Of a stretch of DNA of 64,000 bases, positions 32,050 to 44,614 are shown piece by piece. Below the pieces are notes generated by a model. It was not told the origin of the DNA and did not search any database. It saw only the letters and a program-made list of their open reading frames with translations. Location of the stretch: the NCBI RefSeq assembly GCF_024139115.2, contig NC_085140.1:318187259-318251258 (forward strand), given 5' to 3'. Position numbers and translations under genes: made by a program. The first letter of the stretch is position 1; the number at the start of each line of letters is the position of its first letter. This DNA is from Armigeres subalbatus (Eukaryota > Arthropoda > Insecta > Diptera > Culicidae).

Positions 32050-33385
32050 TCAGGCCATTAGGCCGAAGGTCATTCGGCCGAAAAGTCATTAGGCCGAATG
32101 GCCATTAGGCCAAATTAGCAAAAAAAAGCAAAAAGTGAAAAATGAGAAGTTCTTTCTTCACCTTACCCCTTCTTCCTTCTCCTTTCTTGCATCTTCTTTC
32201 TTCTATCTGTCTTCTTCCTTCTTCTTTCTTATTTCTTCCATCTTCCTTCTTACTTCTTTACTTCCTTCTTCCTTCTTACTTTTTTCTTCCTTCTCCCTTC
32301 TTCCTTCTTCATTCTTCATTCTTCCTTCTTACTTCGTTATTCCTTCTTCCTTATTTCTTCTATCTTCTTCCTTCTTACTTCTTACTTATTAACTTTCTTC
32401 TTTCTTCTTCCTTCTTCCTTTTTCCTCCTTCCTTCCTTCTTCTTCCTTCCTTCTTCCTTCTTCCTCCTTCCTTCTTCCTTCTTCTTTCTTCCTTCTTCCT
32501 CATTCCTTCTTTCTTATTCCTTCTTCCTTCTTCCTTCTTTCTACTTCCTTCTTCCTTCTTCCTTCTTCTTTCTTTCTTCTTTCTTCTTTCTACTTCCTTC
32601 TTCCTTCTTCATTCTGCCTTCTTCCTTCTTCCTTCTTCCTTCTTCCTTCTTTCTATTTTCTACTTCCTTCTTCCTTCATCCTTCTTCCTTCTTCCTTGTT
32701 CCTTCTTTCTTCTTCCTTCTTCCTTCTTCTTTCTTCCTTCTTCCTTCTTCATGTTTCCTTCTTTATTATTTTTTCTTCCTTCTTCCTTCTTCCTCCTTCC
32801 TTCTTCATTGTTCCTTCTTCTTTCTTCCTTCTTCCTTTTTCCATCTTCCTTCTTTCTTTTTTCTTCTCCCTTCTTCCTTCTTCCTTCTACGTTTTTTCTT
32901 CTTCCTTCTTATATCTTCATTCTTCTTTCTTCCGTCTTCCTTCGTTCTTCTTTTTCTTTTTTCTTTCTTCTTCCTTCTTCCTTCTTCCTCCTTCTTTCTT
33001 CCTTCTTCCTTCTTCTATCTTCATTCTTCTTTCTTTCGTCTTCCTTCGTTCTTCTTCTTTCTTTCTTCTTTCTTCTTCCTTCTTCCTTCTTCCTTGTTAC
33101 TTCTTAACTTCTTTCTTCCTTCTGTTTTCTTCATTTTTCCTTCTTCCTTTTTCATTCTTCATTCTTCCTACTTCATTCTTCATTCTTTCTTTTTTCTTTC
33201 TTCCTTCTTCCTTCTTCCTTCTTTTTGCTTTTTCCTTCTTCCGTTATACTTCATCCTCACATCTCACTACTCACTTCTCACTCCCCAGTTCTCATTCGGC
33301 CTAATGGCCATTCGGCCTAATAACCGTTCGACCTAATGACCATTCGGCCTAATAACCTTCGGCCCTCTTCGGCCTAATGACCCAG
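32050..33385. repeat. Inverted GGCCGAAT blocks around a polypyrimidine tract
   Basis: The left block (32,050-32,115) carries CATTAGGCCGAATGGCC units. The right block (33,290-33,385) carries the reverse complement, CATTCGGCCTAATGGCC. Between them lies the 1.1 kb CTTCCTT tract. The unit looks like one fold-back element whose interior expanded. Confidence 0.75.
32140..33260. repeat. ~1.1 kb (CTTCCTT)n polypyrimidine tract
   Basis: The plus strand is almost wholly C and T, in TTCCTTC/CTTCTTCC units with few A or G. The S/F/L-rich frames of up to 321 codons here are artefacts of this composition. Long mirror-like pyrimidine tracts can form triplex (H-DNA) structures in vitro. Confidence 0.97.
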
Positions 33386-34085
33386 CATCAGGGATTTGGA
33401 TAGCTGAGCTAAAAACCCCTATCTAAAACATTCATGGGCTCAAAACAAGCCCCTCCTCCCAGGACAAGATCCATCGTCTGGCAAGAATAATAGAACGCTT
33501 TGATGAATGTAAAAAGGCTAATAAAACAATGGAACAAAATTTAACCTTTTGCGTGTCCTCAGAACCAATTCATGTGTCTTCAGTAGATTTTGGCTCGCTG
33601 AATCCGAATATATAATTTTTTTGCTTGGACAAACTATTGTATTGAATTCTTGTTACTTTGCTCTCAAACCCGTTCACAGAAAATAGCTAGGCTTGCATAC
33701 AAGTCTTCGAAGGTGGCTTGCATAAAACATATTTTTAAATAACTTTCACTTACTAAAATTGTAGATAAATCACACTTATTATGTTTAACTTGTTCAAACT
33801 GCACCACATGTCGAAAGATTAGATGTTTGTGATCCATTTTGGATCTTGAATGACTAGTAATTCTTTTTAAAGGGTTAACGATGACTGTTGCAAAATGCTC
33901 AAAATCATTGATTTTACGACATTCATTGAAGTTTATCTCAAATCTCGACGTTTTAGAGCAAATCTGAAGTCAGATTTGGATTCAGCGAGCAAAAATCTAC
34001 TAGGGACACATTATTTGGTGTTAGCGTCAAAATCTTGTTGAGCTGTGTCACATGACTTTTGAATAGCATTTGATTTAGCATAGAT
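33386..34085. other. Unassigned AT-rich DNA
   Basis: No repeat end or gene recognised. Confidence 0.4.
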
Positions 34086-34403
34086 TCCCGGGCAGAAGCC
34101 ATGAACAGAATAACAAAACATGATATGGATTTGATTGATATAAGAGATAAAAGAACAGGCAACAATATCAAAAATTTGCACCGAAATATCATTTAAATAT
34201 CAATATATGAAAAAAACAAACTAATGGCACATGATATTGATCACTTATTACAAATAGCATAACTTGATCTTCCCATGATAATTTAGTGCAAAATTTTGAT
34301 ATTATCGTCTGATCTTTTATCTCTTGTATCAATCATGTCCACATCTCATTTTGCTATCTTATCAACATTTGATATTATTGAGCTATTTTCGCCTACTCGG
34401 GTT
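34086..34403. mobile_element. MITE-like element with internal inverted repeats
   Basis: TGATATAAGAGATAAAAGA near 34,136 with AACAATATCAAAAATTTGCA is mirrored by TGCAAAATTTTGATATTATC and TCTTTTATCTCTTGTATCA near 34,290-34,335. Outer ends CCCGGGCAGAAG and CGCCTACTCGGG match weakly as termini. It is about 318 bp with no coding capacity. Confidence 0.6.
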
Positions 34404-35370
34404 GTTCCAAATAATACATTGAAGTTGTGTTCACATCCGTTGGGCTCCGCAACTTAGGGGCTGTGGGGAGTACTCCCGGTTCGCACTTCAGCTAAAGCAC
34501 CCGCGAATCAACCTTTCTAAAGTAAACTACGCGATAACGGTAACTGCAGTGATACGGTCACATATGAATTAATTTATTGACGCACTTCATACAAACTACA
34601 ACCGTTTATTGCAGTAGAGTGGACTGTATTTATTATTTATAAATCTATTCCCTACATCTACCTACTACCGGGATCAGTACTGGAAAAGGTCGTGATCGTC
34701 ATAAGACAGAGAGCAAAGCACCTTTTTCTATTTCAGGCGACCAAATGAGAGAATCGTGGGTTCTTTGATCAATCTCGCATGAAAAGCAGTCATGAAAGGA
34801 CGTTGTGCTTTGTTTTAAAATTAAAATTTCTAAGTTATTTTAATAGGTATATGCAAAGAATAGTGACTAGTCGATAAAATAATCATACTTTTTTAATTCA
34901 CCGATTTGAAAATGGCAATAAACACAAAAATGAAGCAGATATTGCACACTTTCATGCCCTGTCACGGAACAAATATTTTTTGAGATTTTTGTAGCATGCC
35001 ATTCATCCTTCGCGTTTCTATAGATATTGAAAGGGGCAGATATGTAAACATCACGTGACATCTCGCATTGAAAATGAGAAATTACAGTGCTGACCGGGAT
35101 GCTGCGAGCACATCTCTGTAGGCTTTTGGTCGAGAGGGGCTATCGTGTGGAAAACGATGAGAAATAAACAATTGGCCATTGACCAATTCGCATCTAGTGC
35201 GTATCGATACAGTGGCTCGCAAAAAAAATGAATTAATTATCTAACATACCGGCCACCTTGAGTTTACTCAATTCTACAAACTAACATTTCAAAAAAAGTT
35301 AATCCTAATTTTATCACTTCGTTGACGTCGCTCTCCTTGGAATCCAACATTCTGTTCGTCGGGTTCCCTA
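34404..35370. other. Unassigned DNA
   Basis: Short frames only. No repeat boundaries or gene recognised. Confidence 0.4.
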
Positions 35371-35519
35371 GATGACACTCCGCTTACTTCTCGAAGAATT
35401 CTGGATACTCCTGCCGGCCACCTACCGGGTTGTTGCAAGCGTAAATTCCTGTCGCAAAGCTGCCAAAGAACGAGACGACTTGAATCCGAGACTTAACAAC
35501 AAATGGAATGACATAACTT

Positions 35520-36240
35520 ATTGATCGCCCCCTGGCGATAATGGATGAGATCTCCATTCTGCCAAAGATTGCCCCTATGGGGGCGTGTAACGCAGTGTTG
35601 GAGTGGCTGTGGTACGGCAAAGTAACGTTGAAGTCTTCGACGAAGTTTTCTGTTAAATAGAAAAACCGATTGGGATCCGGAAAACCATGGGGTGTTGGAG
35701 AACATAACTTTAAGTGCGGCCCCTGGCGAATGCGGCATAAAATGCCGTCAGCTGCCAATTGTGCCCCTAATGGGGCCATACTTAGCCTTATTTTCTGCAG
35801 TAGATTCTTGGAGAAGAATGACGATTGTTGACGGCTAGGGTTGATCTTCACTGATCACGATGACTTCATAACGGTGTGCTAGGGATGGGTCCAAATCTGT
35901 TGAAGAATAACAACGCTTTGGATCCGGAATATGCATTCTAACATGGAGAAACGTAACTCAGGTATCGGCCTCCTCGGCAGATGTGACTGGCTAGCCACGA
36001 GATTGCCAACGGTTGCCCCAAACGGGGGCAGGAAATACTTATTCTGGTTTGTTGTAGACGGATGGATATTGGGTCGTCCAGGAATACGTACAGCAGACAG
36101 CGATTATCGAAGGAGAGCAGATCAGTTTGCTTCTAACGACACAGAAGAGAATATAAGTAACTTGGGGTTAGCCCCCTGGCGATAGCGGCGGGTAACACCG
36201 CAAGATGCCAAAGTGCCCCAACGGGGCGATAATACTTATT
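35520..36240 (-). repeat. Four spaced GCCCC/GGGGC modules beyond BEL/Pao pol
   Basis: CCCCTGGCGAT or CCCCTGGCGAA occurs near 35,532, 35,720 and 36,173. A GCCCCTNNNGGGGC-type palindrome follows each, near 35,571, 35,762, 36,017 and 36,213, usually preceded by TGCCAA. GGATCCGGAA recurs near 35,676 and 35,922. Modules are about 190-255 bp apart. They lie directly after the pol stop on the minus strand, where a 3' untranslated region or LTR is expected. Confidence 0.75.
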
Positions 36241-36250
36241 TGTTCAGGAC

Positions 36251-38362
36251 CTACTGTCCTTCTACGGCCGGTTGGCCATCTCGAATGGGAAGAATACAAA
36301 TTTTCGACACTGCTCTGCGATAAGACCCATCTTTCATACGGACTGTAACTAACCTTACGTTCCCGTCAGCACCTGCTTCTTGTCCATCTATTACGACTTT
36401 GTAAACTTGATAAGTAATCCGTCGACCAACGTTTTCAGATCACCTGGCTGTTTTACTGAACCCGCTGCCATCTGCTGAGCCTATTCTCTGGCAGCTCGCT
36501 GAGACTTGGTTCAGGCACTGCAGTGAGCGATCGCTGGATGAGGAAGTGCACTGGCGTTGAAACCTCAAAATCCGTAGGATCGTTGCTTATTGGAGTTAAC
36601 GGCCTCGAATTAAGGTAAGCTTCAATCTGTGCGACGACAGTATTTATGCATTTCATCGAACTTCAGCATTCTGTTTCTGATTACTCTTCCCATGTGTATT
36701 TAGCCTTCCAAAGATCTTGCAGGAATATCTTTCCCTGTACTATTACTGGACCCACTAGTCCGTAAGGGTCGAACAGGCGTGCTATTTCGGATAACACAAT
36801 CCAATGGGTAACATGCCCTTCAGGTTTCCAGTGGGGATCCTTGATCCAAAACTTATCTGCTGCCGGCCGGTTCCCATGTGAGACCCAGTGTCTTCACGGT
36901 AGCCTTTTCGTCCAGATCATGAACTTCGCGCTCGTCTCTTAGATTGGGAGGAATTTCAGCCAGAATTGCTGGATTGTTTGTATTCCACTTTCTGAGGTTG
37001 AACCCATACTCTTTCAGAAGCTATAGCACGTCTTTGCTCAGCTGCTTCCCTTCTTCTATTGTGTGTGATCCTGCCATCATATCATCTACATAAAAACTCT
37101 TTTCAACGACAGCTGCAGCTGCACGATAGCGCTCCGCACTCTCATCCTCGCACTTGTTCAGGCACCTAGTAGCAAGATAAGGCACAGATGATGTGCCGTA
37201 TGTGACTGTGGTGAACTTATACGTCTCTAGTGGCTCCTGACTCGAATCCCTCCAGAAAGTCTTGTGCAGCAACTGATCCGATGCTTGCTGCCATACCATT
37301 CGGTACATTTTTTCTGCATCTCCAACGACCGCGTACTTATACATCCGGAACCGCAGTAAGATGCTTCGCAGATAATCTTGAACGACCAGCCCAACCATCA
37401 AAACATGGTTCAAGGACACACCCGTATCTGTTGGACAGGATGCATCAAAAACCACCCTAAGTTTGGTTGTGGGGCTGTCTGGTTTCAGCACACAGTGATG
37501 GGGAATGCAGTATTCCGGAGTCGAGTCCTCGTCGTCCGCCTGTACCGCTTTCATGTGCCCCATCTGAAGATACTCATGCATAAATGCCGTGTACATGGCT
37601 TTCAATTCCGAATTGGCATCCAGCCGTTTCTCCATAGAAATGAAGCGTTTCTTCGCTATCGCCCTCGGACTCCCTAACTTCTCCAGAACGTGTTTTTTCT
37701 TCGGTAACTGAAATCGAAACTTTCCATCAGGGTTCCTTGCAGTTGTTTCCTCGAAAATGGCTTCACAAGCAGATTCCTCGATGGATAAGCAGCTCTTCGT
37801 GTGACAGGATTCCAATTCCCAAAACTTCGAGAGTTCTTTAAAAACTTCCTCCGTGGTTACTGAAGACGATGCTACTGTACTGTAGTTGGCGCAAGCGGCT
37901 TCAGGTAGCTCTCCTGCTACAATCCACCCAAGTTCGGTATTGTTGGTTGGAGAGCTTCAGCTATGCACTCAGCAGCAGATAGTAAAATACTGTGACACCC
38001 AAGATGACATCGATAGCTCCAGGCTCATTGAAATTCGGATCCGCAAGGCAAAGTCCACGACGACGTATCGATGTGCTGTTGCGGCAGGCTTGACGTGATC
38101 TTCGATAGTACATAGAACGGTACCTCGCAAGACTTATACTCAGAGTTACAGGACAGTATTGTTGCTAGTACTGATTGTTTAGCAACAGATAGAGAACCAC
38201 TTTAACAGGCAAATTCTCAGGAAGTCGACGGAAATTTAAACGTTGAGACAGGTTCTCTGATATTAGAGGTATTTGAGTCAGGCTGTCCAACAAAGCGCGT
38301 GCAAGAACGGTATTTCCGTGACGATCACCGAGCTTCACAATAGCAGTTGACAGTAGTGCAGT
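36251..38362 (-). pseudogene. BEL/Pao retrotransposon pol remnant
   Basis: On the minus strand: a protease-like start (STAIVKLGDRHGNTVLARA, LLDSLTQIPLISE, 38,200-38,360; the DSG active site reads DSL), ADPNFNEPGAIDVILG (about 38,020), then an intact RT stretch at 37,021-37,815. This has YCIPHHCVLKPDS, TTKLRVVFDASCPTDTG, VTYGTSSVPYLATRCL and catalytic FYVDDMMAG. After a frameshift near 36,860 come HWIVLSEIARLFDPYGLVGP and QGKIFLQDLW. RNase H and most of the integrase are deleted near 36,680. The integrase tail survives (IEAYLNSRPLTPI, ELPENRLSRWQRVQ) and ends GADGNVRLVTVRMKDGSYRR with a stop at 36,251. No gag and no assignable LTRs. The family is secure and the copy is inactive. Confidence 0.95.
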
Positions 38363-38601
38363 TTTTGAGTGGTGGTGTGTTTTGGCTGGTGCAGCAGTGT
38401 GGTGTACAGTGGATGGATTGGTGTTAGGTGGTGGACATGTATTTTGCGAATATGTACTTGGCTTGATGAGAAGGACAAAATATACGACAACAAGTTTGAA
38501 AATATGTTTCTGAAGAAAAATCCAGCCTATTACATTTCCCAGAGATTTTTCCTTCTTTATTTCATGGGAAGTTTTTTTTAACCAATTTACAGTAAATATA
38601 C
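38363..38601. other. Unassigned DNA
   Basis: G/T-rich start, then a short frame of no recognisable type. Confidence 0.4.
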
Positions 38602-38626
38602 AGTAGCCAGGGCGAGCATTGTATAA

Positions 38627-39218
38627 GCGGGCTTGGTAGTCATATGGCTAATGCTTCTGTCTCATACGCAGGAGGTCGTGGGTTCAATCCCAGGTCCGTT
38701 TCATTCTCCTACTTTGTATCTTTCTCTTTAATTCTCATGTTCTAGCAATCGCTAGAACTGGAAATGGACTTCCATACCGTTTCCTTTACTATTCCTATAC
38801 CTTCAACTTGAGTATTCTAACAGTAATCTGCTAGAATTGGAAATGAACTATAGAGCTCGTTTCCTACATGCAATTAGAAATTCCACCAGTTACCTTCTCC
38901 TATCTATCACATTGGCAGCTCGTTAACCAAGACGGACCTCTGCCTCTCGAACCTAACCCAAAAATTCCAACAAATTCCGCATGAACTCGTGGCAAGTGCA
39001 GAGGTATATTCGGCTTGCAGTGGGCGAGTGATTGCATCATCATTTCCTCCCCCTTCCCTACATTGACTTGCATTCTGACGTGGCAGGCGATCACCAGTAC
39101 TTGTACATTGAAGATGTGTGCTAGTCCCAAGCAAACATCTGTTGGTTCCCTGTGCAAGAACAGCTGATCTGGTCATAATGGAGTAGCAACTACGAGCAGT
39201 CAATCAAGCTCAAGCTCA
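38627..39218 (+). mobile_element. tRNA-headed SINE with 25-bp target duplication
   Basis: Identical 25-bp direct repeats at 38,602-38,626 and 39,219-39,243 flank a 592-bp retroposon. Its head holds TTGGTAGTCATATGGCTAAT (A-box-like) and GTCGTGGGTTCAATCCCAGG (B box). Its 3' part (GGCGATCACCAGTACTTG ... CATCTGTTGGTTC) ends in a CAAGCT tandem tail. The 3' domain recurs in the retroposon at 56,094-56,637. RNA polymerase III transcription and LINE-driven insertion are inferred from the structure. Confidence 0.88.
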
Positions 39219-39243
39219 AGTAGCCAGGGCGAGCATTGTATAA

Positions 39244-40180
39244 TTTTTTTAAGTTCTCGGGACGATGAACTGTGTAATTAGTAATTTCGGTATTATTTAC
39301 AAAAATAAAAAGAAAGACTAATATTTTATTTTTTTGGTGTGGCAAAATCGGGTCGAAAACGTATTTGTTTGATGCTGTTGAGTTTATTTATTCTAATCCA
39401 ATTAATTTAGTTTTAGATTAGGTATGTGACATTTTGGGACAAAGCCTGTAATATTGCTTTTCAAATGAAATATCATGTTTCTATAATAAAACCGTCTAAA
39501 AAATTCCCGAAAATGGGGCTCACAAGAAGAATTCCCTTATTGTTTCTCAAGATCAGTAAGAAAAAGTCCATTGAAGATGGTTGTACATAATAAATATTAG
39601 CAACAAATTGCACGACAGTAATGCAAGTCGCTTTGTAACCGTAAAGATCTTTAAAACTGCTCTTTTATTCACATTGGCAAAGAGCGCCTGCTATAAGAGC
39701 AACTAAGCAGTTGAATAAAGAAGGAAACTCGAAGTGCGCAACAACATAACCACCTCACCATTACCACCATTGCTGCATTGTATTGAATCGTAAGGGTCTT
39801 TATGCTCTCAGAAACATTCACCACCATGCTCATAACAACTCGAGGAAAAGCGCTTCAATCTTTCCTGCGCTGTATGATGGTAGGTACTTACTGCGAATGA
39901 TGATGATGATGATAATGATGGGGTGGTAAAGCAGCAGTTTTGCGCAGAACCACATATCGCCATGGGTGGAAGATGCCCGCATGTGTTGGTGCTCGAATCA
40001 AAACGCATACCATTTCGAATGAAGAAGAGCATAGAATGAGCAACAACTCCGACCTAACAACACGCGTTCGCTCGGAACAACCGCGGAGGTGAGGTGGTGG
40101 AAAACTTGTGTCTGTCCTTTTTCCTTTGGCCCGCACCATTCCGTCGGCATTGTCTGCGGGAGGGTTTTCTACGCTGGGTC
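39244..40180. other. Unassigned DNA
   Basis: AT-rich to about 39,700, then more balanced. A (GAT)n run lies at 39,898-39,918. Minus-strand frames at 39,808-40,277 have no recognisable motif. Confidence 0.4.
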
Positions 40181-41365
40181 GCGGGAGAATGAATGAACGA
40201 ACGAGTGAGCGAGAAAACTGGCCGACCTCGAGGCGGGTCGGTAAGACGGATTGAATAAAAAAAACCATCGACAACATTTTAGTTGTTGTTTGACTCTTCG
40301 AAGTAGAGGATCGTCTTTTGTCCGTTTGATTTCGGTTCGATTTTCTGTTGATCGATACTTCGTCATCCAGACCGGGCGGCGGTCGGTGCGAGGATCGTTT
40401 CGGAGAACGCGTTGCATAAATAAGGAAAAAAGGACTAAGGAGTGCGGAAGAATAACGAAACGAACACTCTAGTCGGTATGCAAGGCATGGGTAAGGATAT
40501 TCCTTTTATCGCGTAAAATACACAGTGAATGGGACACGTGAAGCGAAGTGCAACCGAAGGGAACGATTTGAAATCGGCAAAAAGCGAAAAAAGATTCAAA
40601 TTTCAAAGCACTTTTTCTTGGTTCGCATTGTTGATGGTTGTAAAAAAATCGAGATCAGTCGTTTTAGCGCTGGGGAGAAGAATTTAGTCGATTCGAACTT
40701 TGTAGGAGTTTCGGAAGGACAAATTCAAGTATCGACGACAAAGAAAATACGGAAAAACACTACCCAAAGCGAAGTGCAAACAGGCAAGGTGTTGGAAAAG
40801 CGTTAAAACTCGCGGATTATGTGGGAAAGCCGTTGGTTCGACAAATTGTCCTTTGCGGGAAACCGTTGTGCAAGAAGGAAGTGTGAAAGTGATTTAAACA
40901 CAGAAAAGCCGCGGTCAGGAAAATCTACATATGCCAAGTGAAAATAAAAGGCAACAAAACCCTACTGTGGTACCACTTGGTGGAAACTAATACTCTACAA
41001 TAAGTGATACGTCAATTGAAGAATAATCGTGGAAAAAGGTCAAAGCAATTTGCGGTAACAGTCGAGAGTGCAGTTTCTTACAACCGCTTGCGCTTTGTTG
41101 AAAAGCTGGTGCCGCTAAGCCGAGAGCCTCAGAGAATTAGTACTCATTGTGATATTTCAGTACAAGTGATATTGCTGCTAATGGTCGTTTAAAATCGTAG
41201 TATGATTGATGATGGATTGAGTCGATGACAGCGTACTCGTAGGACGTGCAAAGGAATGGAAAGCAGTGTTTTAGGCAGTGCTACGTATGCTAGAGACGTC
41301 GATCAGACATTGCTGTATTCATGTTGAAGCTGAGTGTGGATAACTGGGATAACTGCAAGCTGCCG
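40180..41365 (+). other. Putative first exon/5' leader with short coding start
   Basis: A GC-richer, CpG-containing stretch without repeats runs to a good splice donor (CCG/GTATGT) at 41,366. An ATG at 41,321 opens MLKLSVDNWDNCKLP and runs in frame to the donor, phase 0. An in-frame TAG lies upstream at 41,291. Other short frames precede it, as in a long 5' leader. The start of transcription is not visible. The 15 residues are too few to name a protein. It may instead be a chance donor in unique DNA. Confidence 0.35.
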
Positions 41366-44300
41366 GTATGTTGTGATTTTTATTTGTTTTACGGTGGATG
41401 GGATCGGTGATAAGGATATTAATTTAAATGCACATATTTTTACATCTCATAGATTTATTGGATTGGTTTGTTATGTTATTGAAAATTAGTTGTTAATAAT
41501 CGACTGTGGTTTGCGGCATTTTCAACAATCAATAGATGAATTGAACATTTGTTTTGTTATTTCAAGACTGCAACCCCAGACGGCAAGAGTTTTTGTTATC
41601 AAAACAAAACATATTACTACATTCTTAGTAGTAAGAGATAAGTTCCAGGAATCCAGCGATTGAATCTAAAGAGAAATGAAAAAATCTCTTCCTTATTATC
41701 TCTTTTTACACTCACGACACGACACGACATACCATCAGGGAGGTTTTTCGCAAACTGTAACGTTAATGAATTAATTTGGGGGATCATGGAGTATGATGAA
41801 TTCTTAAAAAAAAACTCCAATTGCGGAGGACACCGGTGCTGATGACTATTCTAACTAGCTCTTCACATTCGCTAACTAGCTGTGCGCAAAAATCGTGGTC
41901 TCGAATGGCGTTTGAGCGAGAACGAAACGTTTTATCATAGCTCGTCGGTGGAGGGCTGCTGCTAAGATTCTGTTTTTCACACTTGTACCAGGTTGCGATA
42001 AACTTGTTATCATTTATGCTTCTCGTTTATCGTTGCTAATTTTCAATTGAGAGCGAATTCTGCAATCCTTGATAAGCTCCTTATCAATGGAAGGCAATAA
42101 AATATGAGACAAACAAACCAAAATTTTCAGTTTATGTGTTAAACAATATAGGAGAACTGCTCAATTCTACATCTCACTGTTACAAGTTTAATTAATCTTG
42201 AAATAAAAGAATGATGCTCCAAATTTGTTGGATCGTTTTGATAGCATGCAGGCTGAAAATTAATCACGATCTTGCTCATTTGCTGTTCATTTCTTTGAAA
42301 ACAAGGAATGAAATTTGGATCCATATATCAATTATTTTAGTTTATTTGTCTGCAACCCTAAATATACAAATCTCCCATTTTAACACTGTGTGATGTTTTG
42401 AAAAATTTTGCTTCGCTTTATTTTGTGTCACTGCCGAAGTAACCATACTCGTATGTTCTTTGCAGATAAATTCACATAATAATGTTGGAGCATTTTAAAA
42501 TTCAAATTCAAAAGATTCAAATATTTATTTTTCAAGTAGTTGAACTTGTCGAACTTTGAAACGTGACAAGCCAGGGATCAGAACAGAAAAAGAAGCCACT
42601 TCCGTCGGTAAACCAGAATTCAGAGGTTTCCTATGAACTAGTCTCAAGTTTTATAAAGTTCAAGACACGGAAAACTAGAGTTCATAAACATTAAAAAGGG
42701 GTTCGCGACGTTAGACATAAGTACGTTTGGCATAATGGACGTTTTGTGGAATCATAAAGCTTGAGATGTTGTGAGCCACGGTTCGGAACCGACAATAGTG
42801 AACACACTCCTGTGCGTTCCGGTTTGATCCTCGATGGACCAAATACCCTCAGAACACTTTCGTGTGGGCTTATTTTGCATTGGTCATAGTGTTTGAGACG
42901 TCGCAACCCAGATTTCAGAACCGTTCAATTGTAGTCTTTTTTCTAGATGGTCCTAGTGCCTAGTCCATTTATCAGGGACTGCAGGTAATCCAAGAACTCC
43001 CATCAATATCTTCAGAAAAATGATTCATCCCAAACGATCAATGCCTCAAAACGTAGATAAATGAATTTTGTTATCAGTTACAGAAAACCGACCCAAATTC
43101 GATGTAAAATCGCTGATAATCGTCTCTTTGAAAACATAGTTTAAAAAAAGGATTTCAAGCCAAAGCTGGTCTGAACAACGGCAAAAATCAAAAAGGTCGT
43201 AAATAGGTAAATGCTTTGCTGTTAGCAACAAAAAAATAAATCAAAACTTTTTAGAGCAGCAATTTTTGACGAATTTCGAAAAAACTGAAAGTAGTTTTAC
43301 TTTAGCAGCATCACAAGGACGAAATATTAGTGCTACATGACTAAAGTCCTTGGCAAATAATTCAATTTTGAGAAACAGCACTTCGCCATTAGACAATCAA
43401 AAATTTTACCAAGTTTGGAGTACCTGTTGCTTAATTAGGTTAATGATTTTATTACAGAATTCATTGTTTGTACCTGATCTCTTGTCATTTGTGCTGCAAA
43501 AAGGGTAAAATTTAACACTGATATTCGACCTCATTTTTTTATTTTCTCACTAAATTAGTAGAAAATGACAACTTCCCAAATCTCACATATTCCGAAATAC
43601 CCGACCAAACTAGCTATTTAATGCCTACGAGTGCCGCAAAGCCGATGAATGATTCACAACTTTGTATAACGAGATGAGCCAGCCGAGAGCAGGAAGTCAA
43701 CTTTCCAAATCTTGCATATTCTGTAATACTGAACCCTGTGGGATCTCTAATGCACACTACCTCTTGGGACCGCAAAGCGGATGAATTCTGACTCAAATTG
43801 ATATTTCGATTATGATCTCCTTCATGAAAATTTGAAACATCATCTTTCTTGACAGACAACAATGTTAATCGTGACGAAAAACATATTAGTTGATCACTAC
43901 CAGACATATATATGGTGCTTTTGTAGTTATTGTTTGTTTGTCTTTCAAATCACGGTTTAAATGCAAAATTATTTCAATGTAACCACTATTCTTATTGTCT
44001 TCGCTTACTAACTGTATAATAAAATATATAGATTTTATATATCACAATGAAACATGGCTCCATAAAGTGTTATACACGTCTGAGCCTACCAAATAAACGA
44101 ACTTGGAAAATAAATATTTGTTTTTCTCGTCATGAATTTCTTGTCTTTTTGTTGAATTTAATAAATTTGTCACATTTATTTGGCTAAATTGTCATGTGAT
44201 TTGCCTTATTTTTATGGCTTACCATTATTGTTCCACCAGTTCATCTTCTTTTCTGAGATTTATAGTTTTTGTCTTTTTTGTCTGTTTTCAGGGTTTACAT

Positions 44301-44610
44301 TATTTCGTGTATCTTTCCAATCTCTCTATGATTTTCCTTACTTTGAAAGGAGCAACGGCCACGCCATTGTCGTAACCAAAGACAATCTCATACGATTCAC
44401 TCTTTCGTGGACAATTAGTGTCTGAAATTGATCATTATGAAGCATGTGGAAGCATCCAGATTCGAACATTGCATGATCTTGATTTGCTTTCTACGTCACG
44501 CTTTGAACAAACGTCATGCTGGCTTTTAATTTTATTCTCATTAGCTTCGTAGTATGTTAGCATTCACAAGCCTACTATCATTGGATTTCAAATTTGCCAC
44601 TATTGATTAG
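41366..44610. other. AT-rich DNA, possible intron
   Basis: No gene recognised. 42,690-42,910 contains a GCATAATGGACGTTT-type motif and a longer minus frame with no known domain. 43,560-43,800 holds two imperfect copies of a ~130-bp unit (CAACTTCCCAAATCTCACAT and CAACTTTCCAAATCTTGCAT). Confidence 0.45.
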
Positions 44611-44614
44611 TATT

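Noticed and set aside
32142..33107. 321-codon S/F/L-rich frame, membrane-protein-like
   Set aside because: It is the translation of a polypyrimidine microsatellite. Overlapping frames look the same.
37021..37815. Host gene or retrovirus-like functional pol
   Set aside because: BEL/Pao RT motifs with frameshift and large deletion on the downstream side; no gag, env or LTR could be assigned.
38627..38720. Functional tRNA gene
   Set aside because: A and B boxes are present, but the tRNA fold does not close and a 592-bp retroposon with target duplication follows.
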